Assembly: GCA_900766945.1 (NCBI GenBank)
Contig: CAAFXD010000281.1
Location: 1 to 14,027 of the forward strand
Direction of reading: 5' to 3'
Origin: Clostridia bacterium
GTDB taxonomy: Bacteria; Bacillota; Clostridia; Oscillospirales; Acutalibacteraceae
DNA length: 14,027 bases
In this document: positions 13,280 through 14,027 of the stretch, piece after piece
Position numbering within the stretch: position 1 is the stretch's first letter
Layout: each line of letters opens with the position of its first letter
Program-made: the position numbers and the translations under genes
The notes under the pieces: generated by a model
Seen by the model: the letters and a program-made list of their open reading frames with translations, nothing else
Told to the model about the DNA's origin: nothing
The model's database searches: none

Positions 13280-14027
13280 GTGTTTGCAAGCGTCAACAGC
13301 GTGGGGCTGTTCGGATTAGAGGCATACACCGTTTCGGTGGAAGCCGACCTTTCGGGCGGTATGCCGCGGTTTGATATGGTGGGGCTGCCCGACGCCGCCG
13401 TTTCGGAAAGCCGCGAGCGCGTGCGCTCCGCCATTCGCAACAGCGGGCTGGATTTTCCCGTTTCGCGCGTGACTATCAACTTAGCGCCTGCCGATATTCG
13501 CAAAGAGGGTCCGATTTATGACCTGCCCGTGCTTGTCGCCGTGCTCAAAGCGACGGGGCAATTAAAATGCAATACCGATGCGCAGGCATTTATTGGGGAA
13601 TTGTCATTAAGCGGCGAAGTGCGGCACATCAACGGCGTTTTGCCGATGGTGATACAGGCGCGCAAGGCGGGATTTCGGGAAATCTATATCCCCCATGCCA
13701 ATCTCGCCGAGGGCGCGGTGGTCGAAGGCATTGCCGTGTACCCTGTCAAAACCGTTGCACAGTTACTCGCGCATTTGCGCGGAGAGGCAAAACTTTCCCC
13801 TGTTACCGCCGCCGATTACACAGAAAGCACCCTGCCGCCCGACCTGCCCGATTTTGCCGATGTGAAAGGGCAGCACGAGGCAAAACGCGCATTAGAGGTA
13901 GCCGCCGCAGGCGGACACAATGTGATGATGATAGGTCCGCCCGGCTCTGGCAAAAGTATGCTTGCCAAGCGCATTCCCTCGATTTTACCCGATATGACCT
14001 TTGAAGAGGCGCTCGAAACCACCAACA
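13280..14027 (+). CDS. comM: YifB/ComM family Mg-chelatase-like AAA+ ATPase, N-terminal part (runs off the window)
   Basis: The first 249 residues of a protein expected to be about 500. The N-terminal ChlI-type domain (about 20-145) shows G-M-P-R-F-D-M-V-G-L-P-D (28-39), E-S-R-E-R-V-R-S-A-I and L-A-P-A-D-I-R-K-E-G, all hallmarks of the family. The Mg-chelatase ATPase domain begins near 195 with F-A-D-V-K-G-Q and the Walker A motif G-P-P-G-S-G-K-S (219-226). In naturally competent bacteria the family member ComM is a hexameric helicase that promotes branch migration during integration of taken-up DNA; it is also common in bacteria not known to be competent. The GTG start at 13280 has AGGGG seven bases upstream. 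There is no frameshift up to the window edge. Confidence 0.93.
   Translation, partial: MFASVNSVGLFGLEAYTVSVEADLSGGMPRFDMVGLPDAAVSESRERVRSAIRNSGLDFPVSRVTINLAPADIRKEGPIYDLPVLVAVLKATGQLKCNTDAQAFIGELSLSGEVRHINGVLPMVIQARKAGFREIYIPHANLAEGAVVEGIAVYPVKTVAQLLAHLRGEAKLSPVTAADYTESTLPPDLPDFADVKGQHEAKRALEVAAAGGHNVMMIGPPGSGKSMLAKRIPSILPDMTFEEALETTN

Noticed and set aside
1..14027. CRISPR arrays, tRNA or rRNA genes, insertion sequences, prophage or attachment sites
   Set aside because: I looked for regularly spaced repeats, cloverleaf-like segments, transposase or integrase motifs and long terminal inverted repeats and found none.

Overview
The window comes from a moderately GC-rich, low-oxygen Firmicute, most likely a Clostridia/Oscillospirales gut-type bacterium. 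This is inferred from the bacterial V-type ATPase operon in Enterococcus hirae order, a SigH-like sigma factor, a DUF5058 membrane protein, strong AGGAGG-type ribosome sites with several TTG starts, and AT-rich promoters in otherwise GC-rich DNA. The species cannot be named from the sequence.

Positions 1-8312 (+) hold one compact operon for a complete V-type (V1Vo) ATPase: peripheral stalk G/H-like subunit, I, K, E, C, F, A, B, D. This is the order of E. hirae ntpF-I-K-E-C-G-A-B-D. Most junctions are short or overlap by 1-4 nt. The operon promoter lies upstream of the window. All five residues that bind Na+ in E. hirae NtpK are present in the K subunit, so the enzyme is predicted to move Na+ rather than H+. 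A GC-rich hairpin with T-runs on both sides (8318-8364) ends the operon and also ends the converging genes from the other side.

Positions 8372-9876 (-) hold two overlapping membrane-protein genes: a DUF5058-type protein and a 221-residue partner, together about 12 membrane segments. Their function is unknown. They have their own clear promoter and a terminator-like hairpin at the very 5' end of the mRNA. Positions 9972-10159 carry no gene, but contain a palindromic repeat-like element and a strong hairpin.

Positions 10160-11131 (-) encode a SigH-like sigma factor followed by a 93-residue protein with two zinc ribbons. The sigma promoter has a perfect TTGACA -35 box, and an 18-bp near-perfect palindrome lies over its -10 box and start site.

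Positions 11293-13133 (-) encode a phosphohexomutase (phosphoglucomutase/phosphomannomutase) and, right behind it, an unlisted 34-residue membrane peptide, closed by a 13-bp-stem terminator. Divergent from it, a YifB/ComM-type Mg-chelatase-like AAA ATPase starts at 13280 and runs off the window.

Most of the window is well-understood housekeeping. The parts that deserve a second look are the DUF5058 two-gene module with its leader hairpin, the palindrome on the sigma promoter, the small membrane peptide, and the Na+ signature of the ATPase. I see no CRISPR array, tRNA, rRNA, transposase or phage gene.
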